Shown here in pieces: positions 51,094 to 59,920 of a stretch of DNA of 64,000 bases. The position numbers were made by a program, and so were the translations under genes. Numbering within the stretch: the first letter of the stretch is position 1; the number at the start of each line of letters is the position of its first letter. This DNA comes from Rhodoplanes serenus. GTDB taxonomy: Bacteria; Pseudomonadota; Alphaproteobacteria; Rhizobiales; Xanthobacteraceae. Under the pieces are notes generated by a model. That model saw only the letters and a program-made list of their open reading frames with translations. It was not told the DNA's origin and did not search any database. The stretch is from contig CAMDDZ010000006.1 of assembly GCA_945893145.1 (NCBI GenBank), forward strand, positions 1 to 64,000. Reading direction: 5' to 3'.

Positions 51094-51312
51094 CCAATGA
51101 CCTGTTCGGGAGCCCGCACGGGGCACCTACCGGCCGCCCTCTTTTGCGGGCGGACAATGCTCCGGTCCCTGCCGTATGGCAATGCAGCGGGACCTTGTCC
51201 GCCCCATCCCGGTCCTGTATAGAACCGCGCAATTCCAGCGAAATTCCAATCGCACGGCTGGTGCCGCCGATTTGAAGTTCCGCGCAACACCTTTCCGATC
51301 AGGACCTTGACG

Positions 51313-51579
51313 ATGAAGCCCGATACGCACCCGAACTATCACAGCGTCACCATCAAAATGACCGATGGCAGCGAGTTCACCACCCGCACCACCTGGGGTA
51401 AGAGGGGTGACGTGCTGCATCTCGATATCGATCCGAAGTCGCACCCGGCCTGGACCGGCGGGAACCAGCAATTGCTCGACCGCGGCGGCCGCCTGTCGCG
51501 CTTCGAGAAGAAGTTTGCGGGTCTCGGCTTCGCCAAGAAGGGCGAGACGAAAGACGAGAAGAAAGTCGACACGAAATAG
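51313..51579 (+). CDS. rpmE: Ribosomal protein bL31
   Basis: The 88-residue protein is the alphaproteobacterial long form of bL31: [39 protein letters not shown], then [17 protein letters not shown]. It lacks the CxxC zinc site found in other bL31 forms, as expected in this group. It binds the 50S central protuberance and bridges to the 30S. The ATG at 51313 was chosen over the TTG at 51307. A strong terminator follows. Confidence 0.96.
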   Translation: MKPDTHPNYHSVTIKMTDGSEFTTRTTWGKRGDVLHLDIDPKSHPAWTGGNQQLLDRGGRLSRFEKKFAGLGFAKKGETKDEKKVDTK

Positions 51580-51606
51580 ACCGCCGCAGCGGTCATTGTC
51601 GAAACG

Positions 51607-51638
51607 AAAACCCCCGCGCAAGCGGGGGTTTTGCTTTT
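51607..51638 (+). terminator. Intrinsic terminator after rpmE
   Basis: Perfect 11-bp arms AAAACCCCCGC and GCGGGGGTTTT around GCAA are followed by GCTTTT. It ends the rpmE transcript 27 bases after its stop, and its complement would also stop the minus-strand rcdA transcript. Confidence 0.93.
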
Positions 51639-51656
51639 CTGAAATCGTGCGGCGTC

Positions 51657-52184
51657 TCAGCGGCCGTCGGTCTCGAACGCCGCCTTCAACAGGCCGAGCT
51701 GACGTTCGATCGGGCTGCTGCCGCGCGGCTGATCCGGCGCGAGCGGCGGTGCGTAGATATTGGCGTCGAGCCGGCGCACCCGATCGTTGAGTCGCTTAGA
51801 GCGATCGATCAGATCGCGCAGGCGCTCCGGCAAAAGCTTGATGGTCTCCGGATCGCCCGGCTCGCCGACCGCGAGCTTGACCTTGGCCTTTTCCTTGTTG
51901 GCTTGCGTGAGCGACATCTCGCCTTCGCGCACCGCGCGGTGCAGCAGCAGCCACGACGCGAGCTGCATCAGCCGCGTGGTCAGCCGCATGCTCTCGGTGG
52001 CATAGGACAACGCCGCATTGCGTTCGAGCTTTTTGGATTCCTGCCGCCCAGGGCCATCGAGATAGGCCGCGGTCTCCTCGACCAGCGACATACCGTCGCG
52101 GAACAGTGTGGCAAACGCCGCCGATCCAGCGAGCTTTTCGCCGAACGACACAGGCGCCGCTTCGTCAGCGGACTTTTCATTCAT
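51657..52184 (-). CDS. rcdA: RcdA-like protein (DUF1465)
   Basis: The 175-residue protein matches the DUF1465/RcdA family: FATLFRDGMSLVEETAAYLD, SMRLTTRLMQLASWLLLHRA, then LPERLRDLIDRSKRLNDRVRR. In Caulobacter RcdA is an adaptor that helps ClpXP degrade CtrA and other cell-cycle regulators with CpdR and PopA. The disordered C-terminal tail is present. The ATG at 52184 starts the conserved part. Its position beside DUF1192, rpmE and a quinone oxidoreductase is a layout I recall as conserved in Rhizobiales. Confidence 0.9.
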   Translation of the reverse strand: MNEKSADEAAPVSFGEKLAGSAAFATLFRDGMSLVEETAAYLDGPGRQESKKLERNAALSYATESMRLTTRLMQLASWLLLHRAVREGEMSLTQANKEKAKVKLAVGEPGDPETIKLLPERLRDLIDRSKRLNDRVRRLDANIYAPPLAPDQPRGSSPIERQLGLLKAAFETDGR

Positions 52185-52499
52185 ACTGATACGCCTCACC
52201 CAACCGCGGCTAACTTGCCCGGAGCGGGTGGGGGAGTAAAGGGCGCGGCCGCCCAAAGTTTACGAAACGGTAACCGTAGTAAACGCGCGCACCGTTGAAA
52301 TCGCACAAAAAAAGGAGCCGCCGTTGCCGGCGGCTCGAAGGTGATAACAGGGAGGCGTCAAACAGAGTGGACAGGAGCCACTCAATGTCCATGAAGATGG
52401 ACAGCTATAAGTAATGATCGAGAAAGCTTAATATATAGTTAATGCCGCTCGGTTTAGCGTGCGCGGCCCAAAACATCGGCGGCGCAGCCAGTCGGGTCT
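52185..52499. other. 315-base gap holding the rcdA promoter side and a terminator
   Basis: No gene is seen. The rcdA-proximal half contains CGGTAACCGTAGT-like AT-richer sequence that could hold the rcdA promoter. The middle has the DUF1192 terminator at 52303-52336, and the distal half up to 52499 shows no recognisable element. Confidence 0.6.
52303..52336 (-). terminator. Intrinsic terminator of the DUF1192 gene
   Basis: Arms GAGCCGCCG and CGGCGGCTC around TTGC are followed on the minus strand by CTTTTTTTGTG. It lies about 164 bases downstream of the DUF1192 stop and before the rcdA promoter. Confidence 0.85.
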
Positions 52500-52694
52500 T
52501 CACTTTTTGAAAAACAAATCGGCGGCCGATTTCGAGGCCTGCTTGCTCGCCATGTTGGCTTCGAGCCGCGCGATCTCTTCCTTCAACAAAGCGATCCGTT
52601 CGGCCAGCTCACCGGCCGACATCAGTGTGAGATCCTGCCCGATTTCGTGCGCGAGTTTTTTCTTCGGTCGGTCGTCGTCATCGATCGCAGGCAT
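52500..52694 (-). CDS. DUF1192 family protein
   Basis: The 64-residue protein is a DUF1192 member: an acidic-basic start (MPAIDDDDRPKKKLAHEIGQ), then LMSAGELAERIALLKEEIAR, a coiled coil, and a short tail. The ATG at 52694 is preceded by GAGGAG about 7 bases upstream. Function is unknown; the family is restricted to alphaproteobacteria and often sits beside rcdA. Confidence 0.93.
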   Translation of the reverse strand: MPAIDDDDRPKKKLAHEIGQDLTLMSAGELAERIALLKEEIARLEANMASKQASKSAADLFFKK

Positions 52695-52734
52695 CGTGGA
52701 TCTCCTCATCTTGCCGAAACATATCGGTGCCGGA

Positions 52735-52777
52735 GCATTTTCCGGCGAAGTGGATACCGGTTCGCCGTAGAAAATGC
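52735..52777. repeat. Dispersed inverted repeat of a second family
   Basis: GCATTTTC (52735-52742) and GAAAATGC (52770-52777) flank a central part containing GGCGAAGTGGATACCGGTTC. The layout matches another short palindrome family common in Bradyrhizobium-like genomes. It lies in the 166-base divergent region between DUF1192 and the quinone oxidoreductase. Confidence 0.7.
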
Positions 52778-52860
52778 GACCACTTAAGAAAATCCAACGC
52801 AGTTGTCACATCGGCCGTGGCCGACTATTCGTTGCCACCGATACACCAAACGAGGACGAA

Positions 52861-53856
52861 ATGGCTTTGCCGTCACGCATGATTGCCATCGCTATTCGCG
52901 CGCCGGGCGGGCCCGAGATGCTGGTGCCCGAAGAGCGGCCGATGCCGGTGCCGGGGCCGGGCGAGATTCTCGTCAAGGTCGCGGCCGCCGGCGTCAATCG
53001 TCCGGACGTGCGCCAGCGCCAGGGCACCTATCCGCCGCCCAAGGGCGCGACCGACATCCCCGGACTCGAGATTGCCGGTGAGGTGGTGGCGCTCGGTCCC
53101 GATACCAAACGCTGGAAGGTTGGCGACAAGGTTTGCGCGCTGGTGGTGGGCGGCGGCTATGCCGAATATTGCCTCGCGCATGAGACGCACGCGTTGCCGG
53201 TGCCACCCGGCCTTTCGATGATCGAAGCCGCCGCCATGCCGGAAACGTTTTTCACCTGTTGGCAGAACATGTTCATGCGCGCCTCCGTAAAGGACGGCGA
53301 TTGGGTGCTGGTGCATGGCGGCACCTCGGGCATCGGCACGACTGCGATCATGCTTGCCAAGGCATTCGGCGCGAAGGTCATCACCACCGCGGGGTCGGCG
53401 GAGAAATGCGCGGCCGCAAAAAAGCTCGGCGCCGATGTCGCGGTCAATTACAAGACCGAGGATTTTGTCGCCAGCACCAAGGCTGCGACCGGTGGCGCTG
53501 GTGTGAACTTGATTGTGGATATCGTCGGCGGCGATTACATCGACCGGAACTACGACGCCGCGGCGGAGCACGCGACCATCGCGCAGGTGTCGTTCAGCGC
53601 CGGGCCGAAGGCGACGGCCAACTTCGCCAAGCTGATGCAGAAGCGAATCATCCACACCGGTTCGACGCTGCGTCCGCGCTCGATCGCCGAAAAGGCCTCA
53701 ATTGCGCGCGGTTTGGAGGAAAGGGTCTGGCCCTTGGTGGCCGCAGGCCGTATCAAACCAGTGATTGATTCGACTTTTCCACTAAAAGATGCCGGCGCGG
53801 CACAAGCCCGCATGGAGACCAGCCTGCACATCGGTAAGATCGTGTTGTCTATCTGA
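52861..53856 (+). CDS. NAD(P)H quinone oxidoreductase (zinc-free MDR)
   Basis: The 331-residue enzyme belongs to the quinone oxidoreductase branch of the medium-chain dehydrogenases. It has PGPGEILVKVAAAGVNRPDV, IPGLEIAGEVVALGP, the nucleotide-binding VHGGTSGIGTTAIMLAKAFGA and VNLIVDIVGGDYIDRN. No zinc ligand Cys-x-His pattern is present. It reduces quinones or enals with NADPH. GAGGA precedes the ATG at 52861, and MIAIAIRA at 52879 is an alternative. It is divergent from DUF1192. Confidence 0.92.
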   Translation: MALPSRMIAIAIRAPGGPEMLVPEERPMPVPGPGEILVKVAAAGVNRPDVRQRQGTYPPPKGATDIPGLEIAGEVVALGPDTKRWKVGDKVCALVVGGGYAEYCLAHETHALPVPPGLSMIEAAAMPETFFTCWQNMFMRASVKDGDWVLVHGGTSGIGTTAIMLAKAFGAKVITTAGSAEKCAAAKKLGADVAVNYKTEDFVASTKAATGGAGVNLIVDIVGGDYIDRNYDAAAEHATIAQVSFSAGPKATANFAKLMQKRIIHTGSTLRPRSIAEKASIARGLEERVWPLVAAGRIKPVIDSTFPLKDAGAAQARMETSLHIGKIVLSI

Positions 53857-53927
53857 CCTCGCGGTATCTGTTTGATCTCGCGGTATGTGACATAAAGCGG
53901 CCACGGAACTGGTGACCACTTGCGGAC

Positions 53928-55298
53928 TTGTCGAAACGAACCGGCAAGCAGCTCGTGGCACAAAAGCTGAACCTGGCGCTGGTTGTCGTTCGCCTAAGCT
54001 TCGCGTTTGTGTTGCTGAACTGCGCGTTGCAATGGCGTTCGCCCCTCTTTGTCACCTTTGGCATGCAAGCATTGACCGCTCTCATTCTGCTGTCGCTCGG
54101 CCTGATTGCAATCGAGGTTGCGGTCTGGCGGCGCATGCGCACTGGGCTGCTGTCGGTGTTGTGCATCGCGACCGGATTGGTGGCCTTTGCGTCGCTTGGG
54201 ACGACGGTGGCGCGCGAAGGTCAGTTTCTGACCATCCGCCAACAAGTGCTGGAGGCCGATCCGGTACAATTGGAACGGCTTGGCCGGCACTTCATCATCG
54301 GTTATCGCGACCCTGCAGAAATTCGCCGCCTGATCGAACGTCGCGCCATCGCCGGCGTATTCGTGGCGGCGCATAATGTCTGGCGCAAAAGCGCCGAGCA
54401 GATCCGCAGCGAGATCGACGCCTTGCAGGCGATCCGCCAGCAGCAAGGCCTGCCGCCGCTCCTGATGGTGACCGACCAGGAGGGCGGCGGCGTGTCGCGC
54501 ATGTCGCCACCGCTGCATTATTTCAGAACGCTCGCCGACATCGTGAAGCACAATCGGGACGAAGACGTCATGCTGGCCGCGGTTCGCGCCTTCGCGACCG
54601 ACAAGGGTCAGGGGCTAGCCAAGCTTGGCTTCAATCTGAATTTCTCGCCGGTGGTCGATCTCAACCACGGCATCTGGAACCGTTACGACCTCTACACGCG
54701 CATCAGCGAGCGCGCGATTTCCCCCGACCCGCGGATCATCACAATCGTCGCGCGCGAATATTGCGCTGGCCTGCGCGAGACTGGCGTGCGCTGCACGCTG
54801 AAACATTTCCCTGGCCTCGGCCGCGTCTTCGAGGACACCCACATTCAGAATGCCAACGTCAACGTTCCGGTCGAGACGCTGTCGCAGACCGACTGGGTGC
54901 CGTTCCGCGAGTTGATGCACCAATCTGGCGCGTTAACCATGATTGGCCACGCGCGGATCCCCGAGATCGATCCCAAACGCCCGGCTTCGTCGTCGCCGGC
55001 CGTGATCGCCGACCTATTGCGCGGTCAGTGGAAGCACAACGGCATCCTGGTGACCGACGATCTCACCATGAAAGCTGCGGTCGGGGCTGAAGGCGGGCTG
55101 AGCGTCGCCAGCGTGACCGCGCTGAACTCCGGCATCGACCTCATTCTGCTCGCGTTCGACCCCGACCAATATTACGTGGTCATGCAGGCGCTGATGCAGG
55201 CTGAGGAAAAGGGCGCTTTGCGCCGGGACATGCTTGAAATCAGTGATCGTCGGCTGTCTGGCGCCGCGATTACGGCCGCGGTCCCCGAAGCGCGTTAA
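53928..55298 (+). CDS. Membrane-anchored GH3 protein (NagZ-like)
   Basis: The protein of up to 456 residues has two N-terminal transmembrane helices (residues 15-36 and 45-66, plus a third hydrophobic stretch near 75-93) and then a glycoside hydrolase family 3 barrel: LLMVTDQEGGGVSRM, LGFNLNFSPVVDL, TLKHFPGLGRVFEDTH (the K-H-(F/I)-P-G motif) and VTDDLTMKAAV, whose Asp is the catalytic nucleophile. NagZ removes N-acetylglucosamine from muropeptides in recycling. An unusual feature is the membrane anchor, since NagZ is normally cytosolic. The start is uncertain: a TTG at 53928 has no ribosome site, and GTG 53955 is possible. Confidence 0.82.
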   Translation: MSKRTGKQLVAQKLNLALVVVRLSFAFVLLNCALQWRSPLFVTFGMQALTALILLSLGLIAIEVAVWRRMRTGLLSVLCIATGLVAFASLGTTVAREGQFLTIRQQVLEADPVQLERLGRHFIIGYRDPAEIRRLIERRAIAGVFVAAHNVWRKSAEQIRSEIDALQAIRQQQGLPPLLMVTDQEGGGVSRMSPPLHYFRTLADIVKHNRDEDVMLAAVRAFATDKGQGLAKLGFNLNFSPVVDLNHGIWNRYDLYTRISERAISPDPRIITIVAREYCAGLRETGVRCTLKHFPGLGRVFEDTHIQNANVNVPVETLSQTDWVPFRELMHQSGALTMIGHARIPEIDPKRPASSSPAVIADLLRGQWKHNGILVTDDLTMKAAVGAEGGLSVASVTALNSGIDLILLAFDPDQYYVVMQALMQAEEKGALRRDMLEISDRRLSGAAITAAVPEAR

Positions 55299-55494
55299 CG
55301 ACAAGCCTGGGCGGCGGCCGTTACCAGCCCGAAATCCTTGCAAGTTCAGACCCCTAAGGCTACTCATGGCCCCTTCTGCGAAGAGCAGGGAGCCGCGACG
55401 CCAGCCGTGAAATCGGCATATTGTTGACGGCTTTACTGCGGCCTGGCTCGGGGCTTGAGGCCGCAGAATTGGGATCGGACGCGGAGGGCGTCGC

Positions 55495-58368
55495 TTGAGA
55501 CTTTGGCGCGCGGCATCGTTCGCGGCTGTGCTGGCTGCCGCCCTGTCATGGGCTGCGCCCAGCCGTGCCATCGAGGCGGTGAACGTTCCCAGCGACGCTT
55601 CGGCCATCGACCTCACCGGCGCCGCCGAAATCGTCAAAACCGACTCCGACCGCATCCAGGTGTCGGCTGCGCCCGGCGCCGACGGCATCGTGCGCCGTAT
55701 GCAGCAGCCCGCGCGCGAGGGCTCGACCAACTGGGCGGTGTTTGCGCTCGCCAATTCCGGCGACCAGCAGATGGACCGGCTGATCGTCGTGCCGCATTAC
55801 CGCATGGTCGGCTCGGGCATTCTGTGGCCCGACCTCGGACTATCGCGCGTCGTCACCATCACGCCGAGCTCCGGCGAACGTCCGGACCGGCAGGACAGCG
55901 CCACCGCCGACATCTTCCGCATCACGCTCGATCCCGGCACGGTCGTCACCTACATCGTGGAACTGCGCACCGACAAGATACCGCAGCTCTATCTGTGGGA
56001 GCCGGATTCCTACAAGGACAAGATCAACAGTTTCACGCTCTACCACGGCATCGTCATCGGCATCGCGGGACTGCTCGCGCTGTTTCTGACCATCCTGTTT
56101 GTGGTGAAGGGCAGCGTGATGTTTCCCGCAGCGGCGGCGCTCGGCTGGGCGGTGTTGATCTATATCGGCATCGACTTCGGCTTCTGGGGCAAGGTGTTCG
56201 ACATGTCGACGTCCGCCGAGCGCATCTGGCGCGCTTCGGGCGAAGCGATCCTCGCCGGCACGTTGCTGGTCTTTCTGTTCGCCTATCTCAATCTCGGCCG
56301 TTGGCACGTGCGCTACATGCACGTCACGATCGTCTGGCTCGCGGCGCTCACCGCGCTGGTCGGGCTCGCACTGTTCTATCCGCACATTGCTTCAGGTATC
56401 GCGCGTGTGTCGCTGGCCGGCGTCGCATTCTTAGGCCTGGCGGTCGTGATCTATCTCTCAACGCATGGCTATGACCGCGCCGTGCTGCTGATCCCAACCT
56501 GGTTCCTGCTGGTGGTCTGGGCAATCGCGGCGATCCTGACCGTTACCGGGTTCGTCACCAACGACATCATCGGGCCGGCGCTGCTCGGCGGCCTGGTTCT
56601 GATCGTGATGTTGATCGGCTTCACCGTGATGCAGCACGCCTTTGCGGGCGGCATCACCAACAATATCGTGTCGGACGTCGAACGCCGCGCACTGGCGCTC
56701 ACCGGTGCCGGCGACATGATCTGGGACTGGGACGTGTCCGCTGACCGCGTGTACACCAGTCCGGAAACCGAGCATCTGCTGGGTCTCAAGCGCGGCGCGC
56801 TGGAGGGGCCGGCCTCGCGCTGGCTTGAAGTGCTGCATGCGCTCGATCGCGACCGTTTCCGCGCCACGCTCGACAGCGTGCTGGAGCAGCGCCGCGGCCG
56901 GCTGATGCAGGACTTCCGGCTGCGCACGCCGGACGGCAACTATCTCTGGTTTGCGCTGAAGGCGCGCCCGGTCGTCGGCTCCGATGGCGAGGTGGTGCGG
57001 CTTGTCGGCACGCTCACCGATGTGACCGAGTTCAAGACCGCCGAGGAGCGGCTGCTCCACGACGCGGTGCACGACAATCTCACCGGTCTGCCCAATCGGC
57101 AGCTTTTCATCGACCGGCTCGAATCCGTGCTGGGACTTTCCAAGTCCGACACCTCGATCCGGCCGACCGTGGTGGTGGTCGATCTCGACCGCTTCAAGCA
57201 GGTCAACGATTCGGTCGGCATGGCGGTGGGCGACTCGATCCTGCTGACGCTCGCGCGCCGGCTCGGGCGGCTGCTCAAGCCGCAGGACACGCTGGCTCGC
57301 CTGACCGGCGACCAGTTCGCCATGATCATTCTGTCTGAGAAGGATCCCAACAAGCTGATTGCGCTTGCCGAAGGTGTCCGCAAGACATTGCGCGCGCCGA
57401 TCACCTTCAACGACCGCGAGATTTTCCTCACCGCCTCGATCGGCCTCGCGCTTGGCGACGGCCAGCCGCACCGCACCGAGGAGGTGCTCAAGGACGCTGA
57501 GCTCGCGATGTATCACGCCAAGCGCATCGGTGGCAACCGCATCGAGGTGTTCAAGGCGGCCATGCGGGCGCGCAAGACCGATCGCCTGACGCTGGAATCC
57601 GAATTGCGGCGCGCGCTTGAGCGCGAGGAAATCACCATCCTGTATCAGCCGATTATCCGGCTCGAGGACCGTTCGATCGCGGGCTTCGAGGCGCTGGCGC
57701 GCTGGGACCATCCCAAGATGGGCCGCATGTCGCCGCAGGAGTTTATCGGCATCGCCGAGGAGATCGGCCTGATTGTCGATCTCGGCTTGTTCGTGCTGGA
57801 ACGCACGGCGCGTCAGCTTGGCTCGTGGCAGCGCAGCGTGCGCACCCGCCATCCGATCTTCGCAAGCGTCAACGTGTCATCGCGGCAGCTGCTGCGGCAC
57901 GATCTGATCCACGATCTGCGCACCGTGCTGTCGCGCTCTTCGCTGGTGCGCGGCACGCTCAAGCTTGAGCTGACCGAATCGATGGTGATGGAGAACCCCG
58001 AGCACGCGGCGCAACTGCTCACCCGGATCAAGGAGCTCGGCGCGGGGCTTGCGCTTGACGACTTCGGCACCGGCCATTCGTCGCTGTCCTATCTCCAGCG
58101 CTTCCCGTTCGACACCATCAAGATCGATCAGTCCTTCGTGCGCACCAACAACAAGGGCACGCGGCCGGTGCTGCTGCGTTCGATCGTGGCGCTGGCGCAC
58201 GATCTCGGCATGGACGTGGTCGCCGAGGGCGCGGAGACGGATTCGGATGCGGTCGAGCTCTATCAGCTGGGCTGCGAATACGCGCAGGGCTTTGCCTTTG
58301 GCGAGCCCATGACGGCGGAAGCGGCGCGCGAACGCCTGATGGCCGATCAGCTCGAGCCGGCAAGGTAG
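55495..58368 (+). CDS. DISM-PAS-GGDEF-EAL cyclic-di-GMP phosphodiesterase-like protein
   Basis: The 957-residue protein has a signal peptide (1-25), an extracellular 7TM-DISM-type domain (about 30-170), seven transmembrane helices (182-385), a PAS domain (398-519), a GGDEF domain (524-690) and an EAL domain (705-950). The GGDEF motif reads TGDQF and lacks two key residues, so cyclase activity is unlikely. EAL motifs are intact: EALARW, NVSSRQL, ELTESMV, LDDFGTGHSS, IKIDQSFV and EGAET. It probably breaks down c-di-GMP in response to an outside ligand. The start is a TTG at 55495, with GGAGGG 7 bases upstream. Confidence 0.93.
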   Translation: MRLWRAASFAAVLAAALSWAAPSRAIEAVNVPSDASAIDLTGAAEIVKTDSDRIQVSAAPGADGIVRRMQQPAREGSTNWAVFALANSGDQQMDRLIVVPHYRMVGSGILWPDLGLSRVVTITPSSGERPDRQDSATADIFRITLDPGTVVTYIVELRTDKIPQLYLWEPDSYKDKINSFTLYHGIVIGIAGLLALFLTILFVVKGSVMFPAAAALGWAVLIYIGIDFGFWGKVFDMSTSAERIWRASGEAILAGTLLVFLFAYLNLGRWHVRYMHVTIVWLAALTALVGLALFYPHIASGIARVSLAGVAFLGLAVVIYLSTHGYDRAVLLIPTWFLLVVWAIAAILTVTGFVTNDIIGPALLGGLVLIVMLIGFTVMQHAFAGGITNNIVSDVERRALALTGAGDMIWDWDVSADRVYTSPETEHLLGLKRGALEGPASRWLEVLHALDRDRFRATLDSVLEQRRGRLMQDFRLRTPDGNYLWFALKARPVVGSDGEVVRLVGTLTDVTEFKTAEERLLHDAVHDNLTGLPNRQLFIDRLESVLGLSKSDTSIRPTVVVVDLDRFKQVNDSVGMAVGDSILLTLARRLGRLLKPQDTLARLTGDQFAMIILSEKDPNKLIALAEGVRKTLRAPITFNDREIFLTASIGLALGDGQPHRTEEVLKDAELAMYHAKRIGGNRIEVFKAAMRARKTDRLTLESELRRALEREEITILYQPIIRLEDRSIAGFEALARWDHPKMGRMSPQEFIGIAEEIGLIVDLGLFVLERTARQLGSWQRSVRTRHPIFASVNVSSRQLLRHDLIHDLRTVLSRSSLVRGTLKLELTESMVMENPEHAAQLLTRIKELGAGLALDDFGTGHSSLSYLQRFPFDTIKIDQSFVRTNNKGTRPVLLRSIVALAHDLGMDVVAEGAETDSDAVELYQLGCEYAQGFAFGEPMTAEAARERLMADQLEPAR

Positions 58369-58447
58369 TTTCGTTGAATTCCACCCTGCCTCCCATCGGC
58401 GGGAGGGTGGGGAAAGGCGCGAAGCGGCAAGCGCACGCGCGATGACA

Positions 58448-58750
58448 TCAAGCCGCGTCTTTCTGCCTCGGCTTGATCTTCCGCAACGCCGCAGCAGCCA
58501 AATCCTGTGCGCGCTCCAGCTCGTACTGCGCCTGCATGCTCATCCAGAACTCGGCAGTCGTTCCAAAATAGCGCGCCAGCCGCAACGCGGTGTCGGCCGT
58601 GACGGGTGTCTCCTCGCGCGCGAGGCGCTCGATGCGCGTGCGCGGCACGCCGCAGGCCTCCGCCAGCGCATAAGGAGTAAGCTTCATCGGTACGAGGAAT
58701 TCCTCGCGCAGAACTTCGCCAGGGTGGATTGGAGGGAGTTTCTTGGCCAT
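58448..58750 (-). CDS. higA: HigA-family antitoxin
   Basis: The 100-residue protein has an XRE-type helix-turn-helix typical of HigA: LPPIHPGEVLREEFLVPMKL, ALAEACGVPRTRIERL, TADTALRLARYFGTTAEFWM. It neutralises HigB and represses its own promoter. It starts 11 bases after the higB stop, the order (toxin first) being characteristic of higBA. Its last residues are basic and charged. Confidence 0.92.
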   Translation of the reverse strand: MAKKLPPIHPGEVLREEFLVPMKLTPYALAEACGVPRTRIERLAREETPVTADTALRLARYFGTTAEFWMSMQAQYELERAQDLAAAALRKIKPRQKDAA

Positions 58751-58761
58751 GCTTGGCTCCT

Positions 58762-59046
58762 TCAATGATAGTCCATGATCTCGACTTCTTCGGGCCCGGC
58801 CCTCGTCCAACGAAATACGATCCGCCACTGATCGTTGATGCGGATCGAGTGCTTCCCTTCGAGGTTTCCCTTCAAGGCTTCCAGCCGGTTGCCTGGCGGA
58901 ACCGCCACATCGCCTAACACCACTGCACTATTCAGTTGCACAAGCTTGCGGCGGGCGACCTTCGCAAGAGGCGTTGAAAAGCCTTTTGGCACCTCCCGCT
59001 CGCGCAGTATCGCTTCGGCGAGTTTTCCCTTGAAGGTGCGGATCAT
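58762..59046 (-). CDS. higB: HigB-family toxin
   Basis: The 94-residue protein is a RelE-superfamily HigB toxin: MIRTFKGKLAEAILRE, KVARRKLVQLNSAVVLGDVAV, NRLEALKGNLEGKHSIRIND and WRIVFRWTRAGPEEVEIMDYH. The Arg and His residues used in mRNA cleavage on the ribosome are present in the last two segments. It is first in the two-gene operon; a palindrome sits 12 bases before its start. Confidence 0.92.
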   Translation of the reverse strand: MIRTFKGKLAEAILREREVPKGFSTPLAKVARRKLVQLNSAVVLGDVAVPPGNRLEALKGNLEGKHSIRINDQWRIVFRWTRAGPEEVEIMDYH

Positions 59047-59058
59047 CTATCGTCATAC

Positions 59059-59075
59059 GTATCATACCATGATAC
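59059..59075. promoter_or_regulatory. Palindromic operator-like site before higBA
   Basis: GTATCAT-ACC-ATGATAC is a perfect inverted repeat with a 3-base centre, lying 13 bases before the higB start. This is a typical HigA-HigBA operator layout. The AT-rich sequence also overlaps likely promoter elements. Confidence 0.82.
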
Positions 59076-59149
59076 TATCGACAAGAGTGCCAAAGGGCGG
59101 CGAAGCGTTGGCTATGTACTGTTTGACAGTCGGAACGACGGAAGCGCGC

Positions 59150-59908
59150 TTACTTCGCCATCGGCTCCCAGCCGGCCGCGATCCAGCGCTCGCGCAGCGC
59201 GGGACTCAACAGCGCCGCCACGAAGGCACGCGCGTGGTCCGGCTCTTTGCTGTTCGCCGGAATGGCCGCCGAATAGACCGTCCAGAGTTGCACCGGCTCG
59301 GGCAGAGGGGCGGCAAGCCGCGCGCCCTTGTCGTGGATTTCGCTGATCAGCACCACGGCGATCTCAGCCTCGCCGCGCGCGACTTTCTCGACCGCGTCGT
59401 TGCCGCCGGTGGCGTGGATGCCCTTCTTGGTCACCTCGTCGGCGATGCCGAAGTCTTTGGCGAGCTTCATCAGGTGCAGCACCGAGGTGCCGCCGAGCTT
59501 CGGGTCGGTGTGGGCGATTGATTTGACGGCGAGCAGCGTGGCTTTAAGCTTCTCCGGCGTCGAGATGTCCGGCACCGGCGCGCCGACCTTGATCACGACG
59601 CCAAGGCCAAGCCGGCCGAGATCGACGCGGCTGCCGGGAATCATTTTTCCGGTCTTTTCCAGCTCCGCCATCAGCGGCGCCGACGCGATGATGAGATCGG
59701 CAGGCTTGCCGGACGCGATGGTGTCGCGCAGCAAGCCGGTCGGTCCGGTGGTGAACTGGAATGTGTGGCCGGTCTTGCGCGAATAGTCGTCGATCATTTC
59801 GGCGACCACGCCGCGCACCGCGCCCGCGGATATGACTCTCAATTCAGTGGCCATGGCCGGGACGGCAAAAAGCGCGGCCGCAGCCGCCAATATCGCTGCA
59901 CGAGTCAT
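59150..59908 (-). CDS. ModA-like substrate-binding protein
   Basis: The 252-residue protein has a signal peptide (ILAAAAALFAVPAMA) and a two-domain binding fold resembling ModA: ELRVISAGAVRGVVAEMIDD, FTTGPTGLLRDTIASGKPAD, then GEAEIAVVLISEIHDKGARL. Relatives bind molybdate or, in wider groups, other oxyanions or organics; the serine-rich oxyanion loop of true ModA is altered (SAGAVRG). No ModB or ModC is near. GAGGGGG precedes the ATG at 59908. It reads in the same direction as yqgE, 12 bases upstream, so co-transcription is likely. Confidence 0.82.
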   Translation of the reverse strand: MTRAAILAAAAALFAVPAMATELRVISAGAVRGVVAEMIDDYSRKTGHTFQFTTGPTGLLRDTIASGKPADLIIASAPLMAELEKTGKMIPGSRVDLGRLGLGVVIKVGAPVPDISTPEKLKATLLAVKSIAHTDPKLGGTSVLHLMKLAKDFGIADEVTKKGIHATGGNDAVEKVARGEAEIAVVLISEIHDKGARLAAPLPEPVQLWTVYSAAIPANSKEPDHARAFVAALLSPALRERWIAAGWEPMAK

Positions 59909-59920
59909 TGCCAAACCCCC

